Assembly: GCA_030607835.1 (NCBI GenBank)
Contig: JAUWJE010000086.1
Location: 1 to 7,493 of the forward strand
DNA from: Candidatus Fermentibacterota bacterium
GTDB taxonomy: Bacteria; Fermentibacterota; Fermentibacteria; Fermentibacterales; JCC-6
Length of the DNA stretch: 7,493 bases
Reading direction: 5' to 3'
Both the position numbers and the translations under genes were made by a program. The notes beneath the pieces are model-generated. The model was not told the origin of the DNA. It did no database searches and saw only the letters and a program-made list of their open reading frames with translations. Positions 6,381-7,493 of this stretch are shown here, in pieces. Positions within the stretch are counted from its first letter, which is position 1. Each line of letters opens with the position of its first letter.

Positions 6381-7331
6381 TTAATTTGAATCGAATCGTT
6401 TTTTCCCACTGCGTATCCAGTTGAAGGTTTCTGTCAGTGCCTGTACTATAGGAGTGGCTGGTTTCCAGCCGGTTATCTTCTCTGTCAGTCCATTCTCCAA
6501 TTTCCAGTTGTGAGCCAGGAGTTCTTTACATTTGTCCCTGCTGAAGAACGGGATTCCACCGATCATTGAGGAGAGAGCCTCTGACATGAATCCGGCTGAG
6601 TGAACCAGAAATACAGGTATTCTGAGATGAAGGATTCTTCTTGTCGCCGCTTGCTGCAGAAGTCTATGGAAGTCCTTCCAGGAGAAGAGTCTGTCGTATG
6701 ATGGTTCAAGGGTCTTCCCAATAGCTTCCGGATATTCCGGCAAATGCGCGATTAATTGAGCCAGATCCGGCGCGTAGGCCAGAGCGAATCCGCCTCTGTT
6801 TATCCATGGTGATATGAAAAGCCCCTTCAGCGCAAGTCTGAGTATCGGAGTAGAGGCTGGATCACGCGGGCCGAATATCGCCGGTGGCCTGACGATTATC
6901 CAGTTCTCAGTATCTCTGACGGCATATTCACCAAGTAGTTTGCTTCTTCCGTAGTTGGTTAGCGGACCTGTCCCCCCTGGACCCGATGCTGCCTGGCTGG
7001 ATATGAAGATAAATAAAGCACCACTGGCGGATTTGTCTCGGGCAATGAGCATGTTCCTGGTTATCAGCGCATTCGCGCGATCGAACTCTTCCTGGCTGCC
7101 GGCGCTTGTCGCAGCGGCTGAATGAATAATCACATTCGCGCTGGCAAGAGCGGAACTGATCGAATCGGGATTCATAAAATCAACTCTGCTTACTGTGCAT
7201 TCAGGTGGTATATCCGATAAGGATGAAGATTGTCTGAGTAATACATGTGTGGCTATGCCCGAATTAAGCAGTATTTCTGCTATGTGGCTTCCCAGAAAAC
7301 CCGAAGCTCCTGTAAGTATTACTTTATTCAT
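6381..7331 (-). CDS. Extended SDR, NAD(P)-dependent epimerase/dehydratase family protein
   Basis: The product (316 residues) is an extended short-chain dehydrogenase/reductase. It has the nucleotide-binding motif TGASGFLG (7-14), HSAAAT after the fourth strand (70-75), the catalytic serine in FISSQAA (S111/S112), the YGRSK active site (Y127, K131), RPPAIFGPRD (a classic extended-SDR block) and a C-terminal GWKPATPIVQALTETFNWIR. The substrate is unknown. The sequence type includes sugar epimerases, 3-beta-hydroxysteroid dehydrogenase-like enzymes and the bacterial ceramide-pathway reductase CerR. ATG 7331 is chosen because the Rossmann motif follows directly and GGAG lies just upstream; an in-frame extension to 7433 adds 34 residues with no family character. 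It is divergent from an alpha-oxoamine synthase-like gene at 7421, which hints at lipid rather than sugar metabolism, but this is only context. Confidence 0.85.
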   Translation of the reverse strand: MNKVILTGASGFLGSHIAEILLNSGIATHVLLRQSSSLSDIPPECTVSRVDFMNPDSISSALASANVIIHSAAATSAGSQEEFDRANALITRNMLIARDKSASGALFIFISSQAASGPGGTGPLTNYGRSKLLGEYAVRDTENWIIVRPPAIFGPRDPASTPILRLALKGLFISPWINRGGFALAYAPDLAQLIAHLPEYPEAIGKTLEPSYDRLFSWKDFHRLLQQAATRRILHLRIPVFLVHSAGFMSEALSSMIGGIPFFSRDKCKELLAHNWKLENGLTEKITGWKPATPIVQALTETFNWIRSGKKRFDSN

Positions 7332-7346
7332 GATCTCCGGATTCCG

Positions 7347-7375
7347 TTGACTTGCGTGAACATCCTGATTAACTT
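7347..7375 (+). promoter_or_regulatory. Candidate sigma-70-type promoter for the gene at 7421
   Basis: A -35 TTGACT (7347-7352) and a -10 TAACTT (7370-7375) are separated by 17 bases. The -35 matches five of six consensus bases; the -10 is weaker but keeps the key T, A and final T. Transcription would start near 7382, about 40 bases before the ATG. Confidence 0.4.
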
Positions 7376-7383
7376 CCTGCGCA

Positions 7384-7412
7384 ATGCTACATATTGATTT
7401 AACCGATGACAA
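7384..7412 (-). promoter_or_regulatory. Candidate sigma-70-type promoter for the minus-strand SDR gene
   Basis: Read on the minus strand, TTGTCA (7412-7407) and TAGCAT (7389-7384) are 17 bases apart, matching five and four of six consensus bases. Transcription would start near 7377, about 45 bases before the ATG at 7331. It overlaps the opposed promoter's footprint and the ribosome binding site of the plus-strand gene. Confidence 0.45.
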
Positions 7413-7420
7413 GGTGGAAA

Positions 7421-7493
7421 ATGGATAACGCACAATTAGATGTCTTCCAGAAGTGTTCCGAGTATGACAGACTGGAGAAGGTTCGAGAGTCCG
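7421..7493 (+). CDS. N-terminus of a probable alpha-oxoamine synthase-like PLP enzyme (BioF/KBL/serine palmitoyltransferase family), cut by the window end
   Basis: Only 24 residues are visible, beginning MDNAQLDVFQKCSEYDRL and continuing to EKVRES. AAGG (7411-7414) lies 6 bases before ATG 7421, a good ribosome binding site. The pattern (D/L)-x-F-x-K-C-x-x-(Y/F) followed by a charged helix is what I recall at the start of a subgroup of alpha-oxoamine synthases, in which it is followed by a G-x-YPYFRPI-like segment. These PLP enzymes condense an amino acid with an acyl thioester (for example serine plus palmitoyl thioester). The catalytic lysine and all other diagnostic residues lie outside the window, so the call rests on a short N-terminal resemblance. 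That an ORF starts here is more certain than its identity. Confidence 0.45.
   Translation, partial: MDNAQLDVFQKCSEYDRLEKVRES

Noticed and set aside
6346..6404. Possible terminator between the convergent genes, with a T run at 6399-6404
   Set aside because: The bases before the T run form a direct repeat (GAATC GAATC), not a stable stem; only a weak 5-base stem with a large loop could be drawn.
7332..7433. N-terminal extension of the SDR by 34 residues
   Set aside because: The Rossmann motif begins right after ATG 7331, which has GGAG upstream. The extension has no family features, and its bases hold the promoters and the start of the divergent gene.

Overview
The window is a compact chromosomal segment from a Gram-negative (diderm) bacterium that makes Kdo-containing lipopolysaccharide. 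It encodes Kdo-pathway enzymes, a lipid A acyltransferase, and the LptC, LptA and LptB parts of the LPS export machine. Base composition looks moderate (roughly 45-50% GC by eye). I cannot place the species. Three traits fit a deep-branching or uncultured lineage of the FCB type better than a well-known proteobacterium: a lipoprotein-type LptC, a long and very acidic LptA, and an archaeal/thermophile-type adenosine-specific kinase. That placement is inference.

Positions 1-5832 form one tightly packed plus-strand operon: 3' end of kdsC, kdsD, an lpxL/htrB-type acyltransferase, lptC, lptA, lptB and rpoN. Neighbouring genes overlap or lie 8 bases or less apart. The best-supported starts of lptC, lptA and lptB are GTG, TTG and GTG, each inside the preceding gene and each behind a clear Shine-Dalgarno sequence, which implies translational coupling. 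KdsD and KdsC make Kdo, the acyltransferase finishes Kdo-lipid A, LptB powers extraction from the inner membrane, and LptC and LptA carry the molecule across the periplasm. rpoN (sigma-54) directly after lptB is a classic arrangement in many bacteria.

Positions 5854-6345 hold a plus-strand gene for an adenosine-specific kinase family protein (PF04008 type), 21 bases after rpoN, where proteobacteria usually have hpf. It ends tail-to-tail with the next gene, and no convincing terminator is visible between them.

Positions 6381-7331 hold a minus-strand extended short-chain dehydrogenase/reductase (NAD-dependent epimerase-like). It is divergent from a plus-strand gene starting at 7421 that runs off the window. 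The first 24 residues of that gene resemble the N-terminus of alpha-oxoamine synthases (BioF / serine palmitoyltransferase family). The 89-base gap contains two opposed, overlapping sigma-70-like promoters. An SDR beside a possible serine palmitoyltransferase-like enzyme raises the possibility of a sphingolipid-type pathway. This is the most speculative and potentially most interesting part of the window.

No rRNA, tRNA, CRISPR array, insertion sequence or phage gene was seen.
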